Origin: Devosia ureilytica
Lineage (GTDB): Bacteria > Pseudomonadota > Alphaproteobacteria > Rhizobiales > Devosiaceae
DNA: 64,000 bases
Reading direction: 5' to 3'
Assembly: GCF_024273195.1 (NCBI RefSeq)
Contig: NZ_JAMZCU010000003.1
Span: 1 to 64,000, forward strand
Program-made: the position numbers and the translations under genes
Notes under the pieces: model-generated
What the model was told of the DNA's origin: nothing
Database searches by the model: none
What the model saw: the letters and a program-made list of their open reading frames with translations, nothing else
Part shown: positions 43,108 to 53,984 of the stretch, piece by piece
Position numbering within the stretch: position 1 is the stretch's first letter
How the letters are laid out: every line of letters begins with the position of its first letter

Positions 43108-43655
43108 GAATAGCCGACGCAGATATCCTGATCCTGCCGGGGCTGGGCAATTCCGGCCCGGGGCACTGGCAATTGCGTTGGGCCGAGAAAATGTCCACCG
43201 CTGCCATTGTCGAGCAGGCCGAATGGGACGAGCCCGATCCCGAGGACTGGACCGACACTATCGTCAAGGCGGTGGAACTGGCGAGGCGCCCCGTGGTGCT
43301 GGTGGCCCATTCGCTGGCCTGCATCGCGCTGGTGCAGGCGGCCGCTCGCCTGCCCGAAGGCAAGGTGAAGGGCGCGTTCCTGGTGTCACCCCCCGACATT
43401 GAAAGCAATAAGGACGTGCCCGAGGAAGCCCGGGCCTTCGGCCTCGTGCCGCGCGATCCCCTGCCCTTCCCCTCGCTGCTGGTGATCTCGGACAGCGACC
43501 CGCTCTGTTCGCTCGAATGCGCCGCTGACTACGCCGGCGCCTGGGGCTCGGACTTTCATCAGGCCGGCAATGCCGGGCATATCAATGTCCATTCCGGCCA
43601 CGGCCCCTGGCCGGAGGGGCTGCTGATGTTCACAAGGCTGATGCAGCGGCTTTAA
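43104..43655 (+). CDS. RBBP9/YdeN-type serine hydrolase
   Basis: A 183-residue compact alpha/beta hydrolase. It has the N-terminal LPGLGNSGPGHWQLRW, typical of the RBBP9/YdeN (DUF452-like) group, the nucleophile elbow AHSLACIALVQ near residue 71, the Asp in VISDSDPLCS near 133 and the His in NAGHINVHSG near 160. Substrate unknown. It overlaps purB by 4 bases and is followed by a strong terminator. Confidence 0.9.
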   Translation: MRIADADILILPGLGNSGPGHWQLRWAEKMSTAAIVEQAEWDEPDPEDWTDTIVKAVELARRPVVLVAHSLACIALVQAAARLPEGKVKGAFLVSPPDIESNKDVPEEARAFGLVPRDPLPFPSLLVISDSDPLCSLECAADYAGAWGSDFHQAGNAGHINVHSGHGPWPEGLLMFTRLMQRL

Positions 43656-43662
43656 GCGCAAA

Positions 43663-43693
43663 AGGCCCCGCCAGTCATCCCGGCGGGGCCTTC
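43663..43693. terminator. bidirectional terminator
   Basis: AAGGCCCCGCC (43,663-43,673) pairs with GGCGGGGCCTT (43,683-43,693), with A-rich and T-rich outer flanks. It separates the hydrolase gene from the convergent DUF1476 gene. Confidence 0.85.
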
Positions 43694-43715
43694 CATTTCC
43701 GTGCGATGAGGTTGA

Positions 43716-44039
43716 TCAGCCTTCAGAGGCGATCTGTTCGCTGGCGGTGGCGATCAGGCTCAGCATTTTTTCGCGGATCGCTTCGTCGCTCACAGCGACG
43801 CCCTTGGCCTTGAGATCGCCGGATACCTTGCGGAACACGTCCTCGTCGCCGGCTTCCTGGAAATCGGATGCGACCACTTCGGTGGCATAGGCCTTGGCGG
43901 CCTCGGCTTCCAGGCTCATCAGCTCGGCAGCCCACAGGCCCAGAAGCTTGTTGCGGCGCGCTTCCGCCCTGAACTTTTTTTCCGCGTCGAAGGCGAACTT
44001 GGCTTCCTGGCCCTTCTTGCGTTCGTCGAACCCGCTCAT
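43716..44039 (-). CDS. DUF1476 protein, ATP synthase inhibitor zeta-type
   Basis: A 107-residue helical protein of the DUF1476 family. Characterised members in Paracoccus and relatives are the zeta subunit that inhibits the F1-ATPase by inserting its N-terminal region. Here the N-terminus reads SGFDERKKGQEAKFAFDAEKK, typical of the family, followed by KLLGLWAAELM. The start at 44,039 matches the family; the long upstream reading does not. It is divergent from purC, a linkage common in Alphaproteobacteria. Confidence 0.9.
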   Translation of the reverse strand: MSGFDERKKGQEAKFAFDAEKKFRAEARRNKLLGLWAAELMSLEAEAAKAYATEVVASDFQEAGDEDVFRKVSGDLKAKGVAVSDEAIREKMLSLIATASEQIASEG

Positions 44040-44244
44040 GGTCACTCCCACTTGGCTGTGCTGCCGTCCAATCGGCATTCGAGTGTGGACATAGGCGGTT
44101 CGCAGCCGCAAATCAACGGCCCGGGCATGGCTGCGACGGCATGACCCGCGCAAGGGCCGGCAAGGAAAGGCCTTGCTTTTTTGTGCCGTTCTGGCGCATG
44201 AAGCGCCCAACTTACCCCACCCTTTTCGAGGCAACGGATTCGCC

Positions 44245-45009
44245 ATGAACCGTCGACGCAAAATCTATGAAGGCAAGGCCAAGATCCTGTTCGAGGGTCC
44301 CGAGCCGGGCACACTGGTGCAGTACTTCAAGGACGATGCCACCGCCGGCAACGGCGCCAAGCACGAAGTCATCGACGGCAAAGGCGTGCTGAACAACCGG
44401 ATTTCCGAATTCGTGTTCTCCAAGCTCAACGACCTGGGCATCCCGACGCACTTCCTGCGCCGCATCAACATGCGCGAGCAGCTGATCAAGGAAGTCGAGA
44501 TCATCCCGCTCGAAGTGATCGTGCGCAATGTGGCCGCCGGCTCGCTGGCCAAGCGCCTCGGCCTCGAGCCAGGCACGCGCCTCCCCCGCTCGATCATCGA
44601 ATTCTGCTACAAGGACGATGCCCTGGGCGATCCGATGGTCTCGGAAGAACACATCACCGCCTTTGGCTGGGCCACCCCGGCCGAGCTCGATGACATCATG
44701 AGCCTGGCCGTTCGCATCAACGACTTCCTGACGGGCCTGTTCATGGGCGTCGGCATCCAGCTGGTCGATTTCAAGATCGAATGCGGGCGCCTTTATGAAG
44801 GTGACCTGATGCGCATCGTGCTGGCTGACGAAATCAGCCCGGACAATTGCCGCCTGTGGGACATCAAGACCCGCAACAAGATGGACAAGGACCGTTTCCG
44901 CGAAGGCCTGGGCGGCCTCGTCGAAAACTATCGTGAGGTCGCCCAGCGCCTCGGCATCCTGGTTGAGAACGACAATGCGCTGACCACCGGTCCGCGCCTG
45001 GTCCAGTAA
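44245..45009 (+). CDS. purC: SAICAR synthetase
   Basis: Joins CAIR and aspartate using ATP to give SAICAR. The 254-residue protein has the ATP-binding [11 protein letters not shown] at residues 6-16, then [12 protein letters not shown] near 93 and [10 protein letters not shown] near 173, followed by [14 protein letters not shown]. The ATG at 44,245 starts 5 residues before the conserved KIYEGKAK. purS follows after 15 bases. Confidence 0.97.
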   Translation: MNRRRKIYEGKAKILFEGPEPGTLVQYFKDDATAGNGAKHEVIDGKGVLNNRISEFVFSKLNDLGIPTHFLRRINMREQLIKEVEIIPLEVIVRNVAAGSLAKRLGLEPGTRLPRSIIEFCYKDDALGDPMVSEEHITAFGWATPAELDDIMSLAVRINDFLTGLFMGVGIQLVDFKIECGRLYEGDLMRIVLADEISPDNCRLWDIKTRNKMDKDRFREGLGGLVENYREVAQRLGILVENDNALTTGPRLVQ

Positions 45010-45024
45010 GTTAGGGAAGCTGGT

Positions 45025-45267
45025 ATGAAAGCGCGCGTCATCGTCACGCTCAAGAACGGCGTTCTCGACCCTCAGGGCCAGGCCATCGAAGGCTCGCTGG
45101 CAAGTCTCGGCTTTGCCGGGGTTGCCGGCGTGCGCCAGGGCAAGGTTTTCGATTTCGAGGTTGAGGGAACCGACGCGGAAACTGCGCGTTCCCAAATCAA
45201 TGCGATGTGCGACAAGCTCCTCGCCAACACCGTGATCGAAAACTACTCGGTCGAAATCTCAAATTAA
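45025..45267 (+). CDS. purS: FGAM synthase subunit PurS
   Basis: The small structural subunit that joins PurL and PurQ into the FGAM synthase complex. The 80-residue protein has KARVIVTLKNGVLDPQGQAI at the start and GVRQGKVFDFEVEG in the middle, both diagnostic. It follows purC closely. Its partners purQ and purL are 5 kb downstream, separated by an envelope gene block. Confidence 0.95.
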   Translation: MKARVIVTLKNGVLDPQGQAIEGSLASLGFAGVAGVRQGKVFDFEVEGTDAETARSQINAMCDKLLANTVIENYSVEISN

Positions 45268-45316
45268 CGCCTTACCGGCTACAACTCATTCGCGCCCCTT
45301 TCCGGCGCAGGACCGT

Positions 45317-45409
45317 ATGACTATGCGCAAAACCCAGATCGCTCTCTCCGTCATGTTCTTTGCCTCCATGGGCCTGCTTTTCGCAGCCTATGCCTCCGTG
45401 CCGGTCTAA
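45317..45409 (+). CDS. possible 30-residue membrane peptide
   Basis: A very short frame with start MTMRKTQIALSV, then a hydrophobic stretch (FFASMGLLFAAYASV). CAGGA lies about 9 bases before the ATG. It could be a small membrane peptide or chance; nothing else fills this purS-GtrA gap. Confidence 0.3.
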   Translation: MTMRKTQIALSVMFFASMGLLFAAYASVPV

Positions 45410-45530
45410 AACCAGACAGGTCCCAAGTAGAACATTGCGGATCTGTTACCCGACAATGTTTTAGTGACCTTTTGTTAAGCCACACCCAGCTAGCTTCACG
45501 TCTAAACTCTCTGGCGTGAACGAATAGCAC

Positions 45531-45998
45531 TTGGCTTCATTTTCAAAATATCTGCTGACCGCCGGAGCAGCCACCGTGGTGGATGTTGCGACGGTTCAGC
45601 TGTGCCTCCAGTTCCTGGCGGCAAATATCTCTCTCTCCCTCGGCCTAGCGATCGCCATCGGCGCGGCGTGCGGACTCAGCGTCAATTTCCTGCTGTCCCG
45701 CCGATTCGTCTTTCGCTCTGACGGGCGCAGGGTGCACCAGCAATTCTTGACATTTCTAGGCGTGTCGATCTCCACGGCCGTGCTGCGCATTGTCGTCGCC
45801 TATTCCCTGGCAGCTCTCCTTGGCCTTCCGGTCTTTGCCTTCCTTCTGACCCTTCCAATTTCCCTGCCGATAGAGCGACTGGCCCATCTGGGGGCCGTGG
45901 GTCTCGTGACCATCTATTCCTTCCTCGCCCATCGCCACATTTCCTTCGCTGGCGGGTTTCGGAACCGTCTCCGCGCTCGAACAACAATGGTGTCCTGA
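45531..45998 (+). CDS. GtrA-like membrane protein
   Basis: A 155-residue inner-membrane protein with four hydrophobic helices of the GtrA family, which help flip polyprenyl-linked sugars or assist surface glycosyltransferases. The [15 protein letters not shown] motif near residue 53 and the paired ending FLAHRHISF are characteristic. It reads from a TTG at 45,531 with no clear ribosome site, so the start is uncertain. The next gene's ATG overlaps its stop by 1 base. Confidence 0.85.
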   Translation: MASFSKYLLTAGAATVVDVATVQLCLQFLAANISLSLGLAIAIGAACGLSVNFLLSRRFVFRSDGRRVHQQFLTFLGVSISTAVLRIVVAYSLAALLGLPVFAFLLTLPISLPIERLAHLGAVGLVTIYSFLAHRHISFAGGFRNRLRARTTMVS

Positions 45999-47482
45999 TG
46001 CATGTCGAAACTCTCATCATCGGCGCCGGTCCGGCAGGTCTTACCACGGCCTATGAGTTGACCAAGGCGGGGCGAAGCGTCGCCATTGTCGAGCGCGATC
46101 CCGAGTATGTGGGCGGAATCTCCCGCACGGTAAACTACAAGGGCTATCGGTTCGACATTGGCGGACATCGCTTCTTTTCCAAGAGCGCCGAAGTCGAGGC
46201 CTGGTGGACCGAAATCATGGGCGACGAGATGCTGCAGCGTCCTCGTTCAAGTCGCATCTATTACAATGGCAAACTGTTCGACTATCCGCTGCGTGCCATG
46301 GACGCATTGATTAAGTTGGGGCCCATAGAAGCAGTGCGTTGTGTTCTGTCCTATGGATGGGCCAAGGTGCGCCCCTATCGCAATGTCGTCAGCTTCGAGC
46401 AATGGGTAGTCAACAATTTTGGCCGCCGGCTCTTCGAAATCTTCTTCAAGACCTACACTGAAAAAGTCTGGGGTATGAAGTGCTCAGAGATTTCCGCCGA
46501 CTGGGCAGCCCAGCGAATAAAAGGGCTCAATCTGTATCAAGCCATTGTCCAAAGTTTTGGTATCGGCCAGAAGCCCGAAAGCAAAGGCGAGATTATCAAG
46601 ACGCTGATCAACTCCTTCCGCTACCCGCGCCTGGGGCCGGGTCAGATGTGGGAACGCGCCCGCGACAAAATAGTCGACCAAGGCGGCAGGGTGATGATGG
46701 GATCTACAATTACCGCCCTGACTCAGCACCAGCAGACCGGACAGTGGGTGGCCATTGTAACCGACGCTGACGGCCGTGAAACAAAGGTAACGGCAAATCA
46801 CCTCGTCTCCACCGCCGCCATCAACGAACTGGTGCGGTTACTGGGCGCGGACAAGGACGCCGCAGTCGCGCAGGCGGCCGCGGGGTTGCGATACCGGGAC
46901 TTCCTCATCGTTGGACTAATACTGCGCGGCCAGGAAAGTTTTGACGACAACTGGATCTACATTCACGACCCCAAAGTGATGGTCGGCCGGATACAGAATT
47001 TCAAGTCCTGGTCCCCGGACATGGTCCCCGATGCCGACACTGCCTGCTACGGGATGGAATACTTCTGCAATGCCGGCGACGACACCTGGGACATGGATGA
47101 CGCCGACCTCATCGCGCGGGCTAAGCGCGAGATATCCCAACTCGGGTTGGCTCGCTCGGAGGACATCATCGACGGTTCGGTGGTTCGCCAACCTAAGGCG
47201 TATCCGGTCTACGATGATGCCTACAAATTAAATGTCGATACAATTGCCGAGGGCTTGGAGGCTGGCTTCAGCAATTTGCATCTGGCCGGTCGCAACGGCA
47301 TGCACAAATACAACAATCAGGACCATGCCATGATGACGGGCATGCTAACGGCCCGCAACATCGTGGCTGGTGCGATCCAGCATGACGTCTGGACGGTCAA
47401 CGAGGACGCTGAATATCACGAGGGCGGCGATGCAGGCACTGTCAAGATTGAAGAACGCCTGGTTCCGCGCCAGGTCGCCTGA
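45998..47482 (+). CDS. FAD/NAD(P)-binding oxidoreductase of the UDP-galactopyranose mutase/amine oxidase group
   Basis: A 494-residue flavoprotein with the Rossmann motif [19 protein letters not shown] at residues 6-24 and an acidic strand end [14 protein letters not shown] near residue 58 and the C-terminal [20 protein letters not shown] near 430 are typical of the family found in surface-polysaccharide loci. True UDP-galactopyranose mutases are shorter, so the activity is unassigned. It is coupled to the GtrA-like gene and overlaps the next membrane protein gene by 53 bases. Confidence 0.82.
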   Translation: MHVETLIIGAGPAGLTTAYELTKAGRSVAIVERDPEYVGGISRTVNYKGYRFDIGGHRFFSKSAEVEAWWTEIMGDEMLQRPRSSRIYYNGKLFDYPLRAMDALIKLGPIEAVRCVLSYGWAKVRPYRNVVSFEQWVVNNFGRRLFEIFFKTYTEKVWGMKCSEISADWAAQRIKGLNLYQAIVQSFGIGQKPESKGEIIKTLINSFRYPRLGPGQMWERARDKIVDQGGRVMMGSTITALTQHQQTGQWVAIVTDADGRETKVTANHLVSTAAINELVRLLGADKDAAVAQAAAGLRYRDFLIVGLILRGQESFDDNWIYIHDPKVMVGRIQNFKSWSPDMVPDADTACYGMEYFCNAGDDTWDMDDADLIARAKREISQLGLARSEDIIDGSVVRQPKAYPVYDDAYKLNVDTIAEGLEAGFSNLHLAGRNGMHKYNNQDHAMMTGMLTARNIVAGAIQHDVWTVNEDAEYHEGGDAGTVKIEERLVPRQVA

Positions 47483-48830
47483 GCCATCGGACAGCGTCAC
47501 GTCACCGAGCCGGGCGGACACAATCGTCGCTCTGATCATCGTTTCCGCTTATGCGATTCTGCAGATTGCACTGGTCGTCGCCCATGACCCCTGGGTGGAC
47601 GAGGCACAGGCCTGGCTGCTCGCCACGGGGGCGACCAATCCGCTCGACCTGCTAATTTTGCCAGGCGAAGGTCATCCACCGCTCTGGCACTGGCTTTTGA
47701 AAGCTCTGTCAGGCGTGTTCGATTTCGGACAGGCCCGCTATCTGAATACGGGGATCGCCATCCTCAACGCGGTGCTGCTCTGCCGCCTGCTTCGGGGCGA
47801 AGTCATTCTGCTGGCGCTCATTCTGTTCAGCTTCGCCGTGCTGCATTACTGGGGCTACCACTTCCGCCCCTATGCGCTGGTTTTCACCTGCTTGCTGACC
47901 GCCCTCTGGCTGGATCGAAGCGGTCGGTCACTGGCGGCGACATGGGTTCTTGCGATCGCTTGCGGCCTGCATTTCTTCTCCGGTTTGTTCTTCGCCTTCT
48001 GGCTGGTTTTCCAGCACGGTAAAGGCACACGCATCGTTGACCTGCTAGCGCCCTCGCTGCTGGCACTGTTCTTCGGCGCCATCGCCGTATTATCTGGTCT
48101 CGGCAACCCGACGACCGGCCCCCAAACTGGGGATTTGCTCGTGGACACTCTCCACAATCTCAGTTGGGCCGTGATGCTCGAGACGTGGCGCGGTCCGCTG
48201 GTGGCTGTCCTGACGGTTGCAGCCCTGACATTTGCTTTCCACACTCAAAAAGCCTTGCTCGTGGCACTTCTGGGCCTTCTTATTTGCTTCTCCCTCGCCG
48301 CCGCGGTGATCTACGGCCGCTCACCTTGGCATGCGGCGTTCATGACAATGTTGTGTTTCCTCGCCACTATGACGGCAGGGATCACACCGGTCCGGCGTTG
48401 GGTCCTTATACTGTTGCTTGTGCCCCAGGTCGCGATTGGCCTCGCCCTTGTTGGCCAGCGATTGGCCAATCCAGTCTGGACCAAGGACGATCTCTACGCC
48501 ATCGTCGCTAGGGATGCCGGACCAGACTTCAATCCGGAGCTGGATTTGGTCGGCTGGCCCGACATGGCGATCCCTGAATGGGCGGCCAAGAACGACATCC
48601 GCATGATAAACGCAAATTCGGGAGAAACAGCCGACGCGATCAAGTGGCGAACTCATTCGCCCATGGTCTATGCCGATAGTGTGTTGAACAAGCCCAAGCC
48701 GTACTGGCTGATCTGCATAAAATGCGACCAGGTTGTAGGGTATCTCGAGCGCAGCGGCTCGACTGCGGTTCAGCTTGGGTACAAGACAAGTTTCGACTTT
48801 GAAGCGGCCACGGCATTTCGCATTGAATAG
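47430..48830 (+). CDS. polytopic glycosyltransferase-like membrane protein
   Basis: A 466-residue membrane protein with about 10 hydrophobic helices. The first periplasmic loop contains [14 protein letters not shown], the acidic motif seen in GT39/GT83-like lipid-linked sugar transferases, and [12 protein letters not shown] follows. The C-terminal 100 residues are a soluble domain. The ATG at 47,430 follows GAGGG and lies inside the end of the preceding gene. It probably transfers a sugar to a cell-surface acceptor with the GtrA partner; the substrate is unknown. Confidence 0.75.
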   Translation: MQALSRLKNAWFRARSPEPSDSVTSPSRADTIVALIIVSAYAILQIALVVAHDPWVDEAQAWLLATGATNPLDLLILPGEGHPPLWHWLLKALSGVFDFGQARYLNTGIAILNAVLLCRLLRGEVILLALILFSFAVLHYWGYHFRPYALVFTCLLTALWLDRSGRSLAATWVLAIACGLHFFSGLFFAFWLVFQHGKGTRIVDLLAPSLLALFFGAIAVLSGLGNPTTGPQTGDLLVDTLHNLSWAVMLETWRGPLVAVLTVAALTFAFHTQKALLVALLGLLICFSLAAAVIYGRSPWHAAFMTMLCFLATMTAGITPVRRWVLILLLVPQVAIGLALVGQRLANPVWTKDDLYAIVARDAGPDFNPELDLVGWPDMAIPEWAAKNDIRMINANSGETADAIKWRTHSPMVYADSVLNKPKPYWLICIKCDQVVGYLERSGSTAVQLGYKTSFDFEAATAFRIE

Positions 48831-48942
48831 ATCTGGGCAAGACTCTCCTTACCACGCGAGCGATTTCCGAGCTGCGCAGCGCGCACCTTTACCGCCGTGT
48901 TTACGCGGCGGGGCTACGGTCTGGCAAAAAGGGACGCGGAAA

Positions 48943-50013
48943 ATGCCGAACGATACAAATAGATTAGACTGGGTGGACATGGCCAAGGGTCTGTCCATTT
49001 TTCTCGTGGTCACCATGTATTGCGCGGCCAGCGTTGGCGAGGATACCGGCCAGGCGGGGTTCCTGCATTGGACCATTGCCTTCGCCATGCCGTTCCGCAT
49101 GCCGGAGTTCTTTCTTCTGTCGGGGCTGTTCCTGGGCCAGGTGATCGCGCGCCCATGGAAGGGCTTTGCCGACCGGCGCGTGGTGCATTACCTCTATTTC
49201 TATGTGCTTTGGGCGGTCATCCATATCGTCTTCAAGCAAGCGCTGATCGGTCGTGACCCGACGGGCGCGGCAGGCGCGCTGGCCTGGGCCATTATCGAGC
49301 CCTATGGCGTGTTGTGGTTCATCTACATGCTGGCGGTCTTTGGCCTGGTGGCAAAATTCCTCCACGAAACCAGGGCGCCGCATTGGGGCGTACTGGCAAT
49401 TGCCGCCGTCTTGCAGATGGCGAGCATCCACACCGGTAGCTATCTCGTGGACCAGTTTGCCGAGTACTTCGTCTATTTCTACGCCGGTTCAGTGTTCGCG
49501 CCACAGCTGTTCCGCCTGGCGGGCTGGGCGGGCGATCATGTGCTGCCGGCCCTGGGCGTATTGGCCCTTTGGGCGGTGGTCAACGCGGTGATGGTATTTT
49601 CGCCCGGCTTCCGCATGGACCCGGTGCATATCCAAATGGGTTGGGGCGCCCTGCCCGGCCTGCACCTGATCATGGCCCTTGCCGGTTCGGCCGCCATCTG
49701 CGTGGGTGCTGCGCTTCTGGCGCGCCTGCCCTTTATGAGCTGGCTGCGCTGGCTGGGATCAAAATCGCTGGTTGTCTATGTCGCCTTCGTGCTGCCCATG
49801 GGCATTGCGCGCACCATTCTGCTGCGCCTGGGCATCGAGGAGGTCAATACCGTCAGCCTCCTCACCATGCTCGTCGCCATTGGCGCACCGCTGGCGCTGT
49901 GGTGGATGACCCAGAAACTGGGCCTCGGCAAATTCCTGTTTGAGCGACCCGCCTGGGCGCATCTTCCCGGCACTGCCCGGCAACCGGCAACCACAGCTGT
50001 GCCGGCAGAATAG
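48943..50013 (+). CDS. acyltransferase family (type 3) membrane protein
   Basis: A 356-residue membrane protein with about 10 helices. The N-terminus RLDWVDMAKGLSIFLVV and the segment FRMPEFFLLSGLFLGQ are characteristic of acyltransferase-3/OpgC-type enzymes, which acylate surface glycans or export substituted sugars. The start at 48,943 fits the family; the upstream reading is not conserved. It ends the envelope gene block and is followed by a strong terminator. Confidence 0.85.
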   Translation: MPNDTNRLDWVDMAKGLSIFLVVTMYCAASVGEDTGQAGFLHWTIAFAMPFRMPEFFLLSGLFLGQVIARPWKGFADRRVVHYLYFYVLWAVIHIVFKQALIGRDPTGAAGALAWAIIEPYGVLWFIYMLAVFGLVAKFLHETRAPHWGVLAIAAVLQMASIHTGSYLVDQFAEYFVYFYAGSVFAPQLFRLAGWAGDHVLPALGVLALWAVVNAVMVFSPGFRMDPVHIQMGWGALPGLHLIMALAGSAAICVGAALLARLPFMSWLRWLGSKSLVVYVAFVLPMGIARTILLRLGIEEVNTVSLLTMLVAIGAPLALWWMTQKLGLGKFLFERPAWAHLPGTARQPATTAVPAE

Positions 50014-50017
50014 CGAA

Positions 50018-50044
50018 GGGCCGGTCCAGTGACCGGCCCTTTTT
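50018..50044 (+). terminator. intrinsic terminator of the envelope block
   Basis: GGGCCGGTC (50,018-50,026) pairs with GACCGGCCC (50,031-50,039) around a CAGT loop, followed by five T residues. A textbook terminator, directly after the acyltransferase stop. Confidence 0.9.
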
Positions 50045-50063
50045 CATGGCGACCTGGATAGGC

Positions 50064-50219
50064 TCAGTCCGGCGTGTGAAAGATATTGGGCACGATGGGC
50101 CGGATACGTGGCGGCGGCACGGGGCGCGGCTCGCGTTTCATGTCCGACACCAGATGCGGCTTGCCATCGGCGCCACGCACGGTCATGGGCGCGCCCTTTG
50201 TCGGGGTCTGGGGTTGCAT
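50064..50219 (-). CDS. 51-residue Pro-rich small protein
   Basis: A short gene with a near-perfect GGGAGGAAAG ribosome site 5 bases before its ATG at 50,219. The product is Pro/Arg-rich (REPRPVPPPRIRPIVPN) with a short ordered start (APMTVRGADGKPHLVSDM). No family recognised. It is the last part of a longer open frame antisense to purQ, but only this segment has a ribosome site and lies outside purQ. It is divergent from purQ. Confidence 0.6.
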   Translation of the reverse strand: MQPQTPTKGAPMTVRGADGKPHLVSDMKREPRPVPPPRIRPIVPNIFHTPD

Positions 50220-50393
50220 GGTCTTTCCTCCCACATTGATCACATAGCGGAACGACCCAATATGTGGCGGGGTTCCACTTTCGCGCCACATTCCATGGGC
50301 TTTTAGCGGTGTCCCGCGCGCAGACCCTTGCCTTTTTGAGCAAGACTCACCACAAGGGCCTCGCGCACCCCTGACAGAGATAAGGATTGACCG

Positions 50394-51062
50394 ATGAAGG
50401 CCGCTGTCATCGTGTTTCCAGGCCTCAATCGCGACCGCGACATGATCGCGGCGCTGACCAAGATTGGGGGCGTCAAGCCGTCCGTGGTCTGGCACCAGGA
50501 CGCCGACATTCCCGACGCCGACCTGATCGTCATTCCCGGCGGTTTTTCCTATGGCGACTATCTGCGCTGCGGCGCCATCGCCGCCCGCTCGCCCATCATG
50601 GACAAGGTGCGTGAACGCGCCGCCAAGGGCACCAGAGTGCTGGGCGTGTGCAATGGCTTCCAGATCCTGATCGAAGCCGGGCTGCTGCCGGGCGCGCTGA
50701 TGCGCAATACCTCGCTCAAATTCGTCTGCCGCGAGGTCAAGCTCGAGGTCACCAACGCCGATACCGACTTCACCCGGGGCTACACCAAGGGCCAGATCAT
50801 CCGCTGCCCGGTGGCGCATCACGATGGCAATTACTTTGCCGATGCCGAAACGCTCAAGCAGATCGAGGGCGAAGGCCGCGTCGCCTTCCGCTATGCCGAA
50901 GGGACCAATCCCAATGGCTCGATCAACGACATTGCCGGCATCCTCAATGCCGAAAAGAACGTGCTTGGCCTCATGCCACACCCGGAGAACCTGATCGAAG
51001 CCGCTCATGGCGGGGATGACGGCCGGGCCCTGTTCGCCACCGTTCTCCAGCAGGTGGCGTGA
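50394..51062 (+). CDS. purQ: FGAM synthase subunit PurQ (glutamine amidotransferase)
   Basis: Supplies ammonia from glutamine to PurL for FGAM synthesis. The 222-residue class I amidotransferase has the nucleophilic Cys in [14 protein letters not shown] near residue 86 and the His/Glu of the triad in [10 protein letters not shown] near 193. [15 protein letters not shown] opens the chain. GATAAGGA precedes the ATG. A Pr6Pr-type membrane protein gene lies between it and purL. Confidence 0.97.
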   Translation: MKAAVIVFPGLNRDRDMIAALTKIGGVKPSVVWHQDADIPDADLIVIPGGFSYGDYLRCGAIAARSPIMDKVRERAAKGTRVLGVCNGFQILIEAGLLPGALMRNTSLKFVCREVKLEVTNADTDFTRGYTKGQIIRCPVAHHDGNYFADAETLKQIEGEGRVAFRYAEGTNPNGSINDIAGILNAEKNVLGLMPHPENLIEAAHGGDDGRALFATVLQQVA

Positions 51063-51069
51063 GGCAGCG

Positions 51070-51705
51070 ATGATGCTGGACCGCGCGATGACATTGGCCG
51101 GCCTCCTCCTCGGCCTCGTCGCGCTGAGCCTGCAGTTCGCCATCTCCATTCCGGCCTATCTGGCCAATGGCATGAACCTGCCCGAAGCGCTGGTGCAGTT
51201 CTTCAGCTTCTTCACCATTCTGACCAATATCGCGATCACGCTGGTCTACCTCTCGGCGCTGGCCGGTTGGGCCGGATTGAGCTGGTTTCGCAAGCCGGCA
51301 ACGCGGGCCATGATGGCCGGCGTCATGGCGCTGGTGATGATTTTCTACCATGTGCTACTGCGCCCGATCTGGCAGCCCGAAGGCCTGTTTCTCGTGTGCG
51401 ATTACCTGCTGCATTACGTGACGCCGATCTTCTACCTCCTTTGGTGGGGCGTGACGCAGAAGCATGGAGCGCTCGACTATGCCGCCCTGCCGGCCATGCT
51501 GGTGCCGCCGCTGGTCTACCTGGCCTATGTGCTGGCGCGCGGCGCTCTGACCAATGCCTATCCCTACCCCACGCTCAATGCGTTCGAGCTGGGCTATGGG
51601 CAGGTGGCCATCAATGTGGTCATGGTCGCCATCGGCCTTTCCATTCTCTACCTGATCACCATCGGCATTGACCGGGCGCTGGCGCGCCGGGCTGCCATTT
51701 CCTGA
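51070..51705 (+). CDS. Pr6Pr family membrane protein
   Basis: A 211-residue membrane protein with six or seven hydrophobic helices. [19 protein letters not shown] near residue 40, [13 protein letters not shown] near 95 and [16 protein letters not shown] near 115 are characteristic of the Pr6Pr/FAR-17a/AIG1-like family. The function is unknown in bacteria. It starts 7 bases after purQ with GAGG before the ATG, and purL follows 23 bases later, so it rides in the purine operon. Confidence 0.85.
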   Translation: MMLDRAMTLAGLLLGLVALSLQFAISIPAYLANGMNLPEALVQFFSFFTILTNIAITLVYLSALAGWAGLSWFRKPATRAMMAGVMALVMIFYHVLLRPIWQPEGLFLVCDYLLHYVTPIFYLLWWGVTQKHGALDYAALPAMLVPPLVYLAYVLARGALTNAYPYPTLNAFELGYGQVAINVVMVAIGLSILYLITIGIDRALARRAAIS

Positions 51706-51728
51706 CCTCCGCCCCGGAACTGCCCCTG

Positions 51729-53954
51729 ATGACCCTTCGTAACGACATCGCCATCACCCCCGAACTGGTCGCCAGCCATGGCCTCAAGCCGGATGAATAT
51801 CAGAAGATCCTCGACCTGATCGGCCGCGAGCCGACCTATACGGAACTGGGCATCTTTTCGGCGATGTGGAACGAGCACTGCTCGTACAAGAGCTCGAAGA
51901 AGTGGCTGCGCACCCTGCCGACCAAGGGGCCGCGCGTTATCCAGGGCCCGGGCGAAAATGCCGGCGTCGTCGACATTGGCGACGGTCAGGCCGTGGTCTT
52001 CAAGATGGAATCCCACAATCACCCGAGCTACATCGAGCCCTATCAGGGCGCGGCGACCGGCGTGGGTGGCATTCTGCGCGACGTCTTCACCATGGGCGCC
52101 CGCCCGGTGGCGGCCATGAATGCGCTGCGTTTTGGCGCGCCCGAGCACGAAAAGACCCGGCACCTGGTCAATGGCGTCGTGGCCGGTGTCGGCGGCTACG
52201 GCAATTCCTTCGGCGTGCCCACCGTTGGCGGCGAGGTTGAGTTCGACGCCCGCTACAATGGCAATAACCTGGTCAATGCCTTCGCGGCGGGCCTGGCCGA
52301 CACCGACAAGATTTTCTATTCCGAAGCCAAGGGTGTCGGCTTGCCGGTGGTCTATCTCGGCGCCAAGACCGGCCGCGATGGCGTCGGCGGCGCCACCATG
52401 GCCTCGGCCGAATTCGGCGACGATATCGAGGAAAAGCGCCCCACCGTACAGGTCGGCGACCCCTTCACCGAAAAGCGCCTGCTCGAGGCCTGCCTTGAAC
52501 TGATGCAGACCGGCGCCGTCATCGCCATCCAGGATATGGGCGCGGCGGGCCTCACCTGCTCGGCCGTGGAAATGGGCGCCAAGGGTGACCTCGGCATCGA
52601 ACTGGACCTCGACAAGGTGCCGGTGCGCGAAGAGCGCATGACCGCCTATGAAATGATGCTCAGCGAAAGCCAGGAGCGCATGCTCATGGTGCTGCACCCC
52701 GAGAAGGAGCCCGAGGCCCGCAAGGTGTTTGAAAAGTGGGAGCTGGACTTCGCCACGGTCGGCAAGACCACAGACGACCTGCGCTTCCGCGTGTTCTGGC
52801 AGGGCGATGAAGTCGCCAACCTGCCGATCAAGGACCTCGGCGACGCAGCGCCTGAATATGACCGTCCCTGGACCGAACCGAAGACTCCGGCCGCACTGGC
52901 CAAGGATGATGTGCCCCAGATGGACGTTGCCGAGGCGCTGCTGGCGCTGGTCGGCGGGCATCAGTGCTCGTCGCGCCGCTGGGTTTATGAGCAATATGAC
53001 ACGCTGATCCAGGGCAATTCGATGCAGCGCCCTGGCGGCGATGCCGGCGTCATCCGCGTCGAAGGCCACGATACCAAGGGCCTCGCCTTCTCCTCTGACG
53101 TCAATCCGCGCTATTGCGAGGCCAACCCCTATGAAGGCGGCAAGCAGGCCGTTGCCGAATGCTGGCGCAACCTGACGGCCACCGGCGCCGAGCCGCTGGC
53201 GGCCACCGACAATCTCAATTTCGGCAATCCCGAGCGCCCGGAAATCATGGGCCAGTTCGTCAAGGCCGTCCTGGGCATTGGCGAAGCCTGCCGCGTGCTG
53301 GAATTCCCCATCGTCTCGGGCAATGTCAGCCTCTACAACGAAACCAATGGCCGCGGCATCCTGCCGACCCCGACCATCGGCGGCGTAGGTCTGTTGCCAG
53401 AATGGAAGCAGAGCGTCGGCATCGGCTTTACCGCCGAAAACCAGCCGATCCTGCTTATTGGCGGCCCGAGCGAGCGCGGCACGCATCTGGGCCAGTCGGT
53501 CTATCTGCGCGACCTGTTTGACCGCCGCGATGGCGACGCGCCCCATGTCGACCTTGCCGCCGAAAAGAAGACCGGCGATTTCGTGCGCAAGCTGATCCGC
53601 TCCGGCGTGGTCAGCGCCTGTCACGACCTCAGCGACGGCGGGCTTGGCGTGGCGCTGGCCGAAATGGCCATGGCCGGCGGCATCGGCGCGACGGTGACCG
53701 ACGTCGAGGGCAATGACCCGATCCTCACCTTCTTCGGCGAAGATCAGGGCCGCTATCTGGTGACGCTCAATCTCGACCCGCAGGGGCCCGAGATCGCAGC
53801 GCTGTGGAAAGAGGCTGAGGCCCTGGGCATTTTCGCGCCCTGGATCGGCTCTACCGGCGGAACGACGCTGACGCTTGGCGCGGCAACAGCCGTCCCGGTT
53901 GCCACGCTGACCGGTGCCCACGAAAGCTGGTTCCCCAGCTATATGAACGGCTAA
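51729..53954 (+). CDS. purL: FGAM synthase subunit PurL
   Basis: Catalyses ATP-dependent conversion of FGAR to FGAM, with ammonia from PurQ. The 741-residue small-type PurL has an N-terminal [19 protein letters not shown], the ATP/metal site [17 protein letters not shown] near residue 90, [11 protein letters not shown] near 268 and the second half repeat with [10 protein letters not shown] near 530. It lacks the large glutaminase and PurS-like parts, so it needs PurS and PurQ. A long hairpin terminator follows. Confidence 0.98.
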   Translation: MTLRNDIAITPELVASHGLKPDEYQKILDLIGREPTYTELGIFSAMWNEHCSYKSSKKWLRTLPTKGPRVIQGPGENAGVVDIGDGQAVVFKMESHNHPSYIEPYQGAATGVGGILRDVFTMGARPVAAMNALRFGAPEHEKTRHLVNGVVAGVGGYGNSFGVPTVGGEVEFDARYNGNNLVNAFAAGLADTDKIFYSEAKGVGLPVVYLGAKTGRDGVGGATMASAEFGDDIEEKRPTVQVGDPFTEKRLLEACLELMQTGAVIAIQDMGAAGLTCSAVEMGAKGDLGIELDLDKVPVREERMTAYEMMLSESQERMLMVLHPEKEPEARKVFEKWELDFATVGKTTDDLRFRVFWQGDEVANLPIKDLGDAAPEYDRPWTEPKTPAALAKDDVPQMDVAEALLALVGGHQCSSRRWVYEQYDTLIQGNSMQRPGGDAGVIRVEGHDTKGLAFSSDVNPRYCEANPYEGGKQAVAECWRNLTATGAEPLAATDNLNFGNPERPEIMGQFVKAVLGIGEACRVLEFPIVSGNVSLYNETNGRGILPTPTIGGVGLLPEWKQSVGIGFTAENQPILLIGGPSERGTHLGQSVYLRDLFDRRDGDAPHVDLAAEKKTGDFVRKLIRSGVVSACHDLSDGGLGVALAEMAMAGGIGATVTDVEGNDPILTFFGEDQGRYLVTLNLDPQGPEIAALWKEAEALGIFAPWIGSTGGTTLTLGAATAVPVATLTGAHESWFPSYMNG

Positions 53955-53984
53955 GCTGGCAATTCACCGGCACTGCCATATGAT

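Noticed and set aside
51648..53921. Open frame of 757 codons on the minus strand
   Set aside because: Fully antisense to purL, which is certain; a product of GC-rich codon bias.
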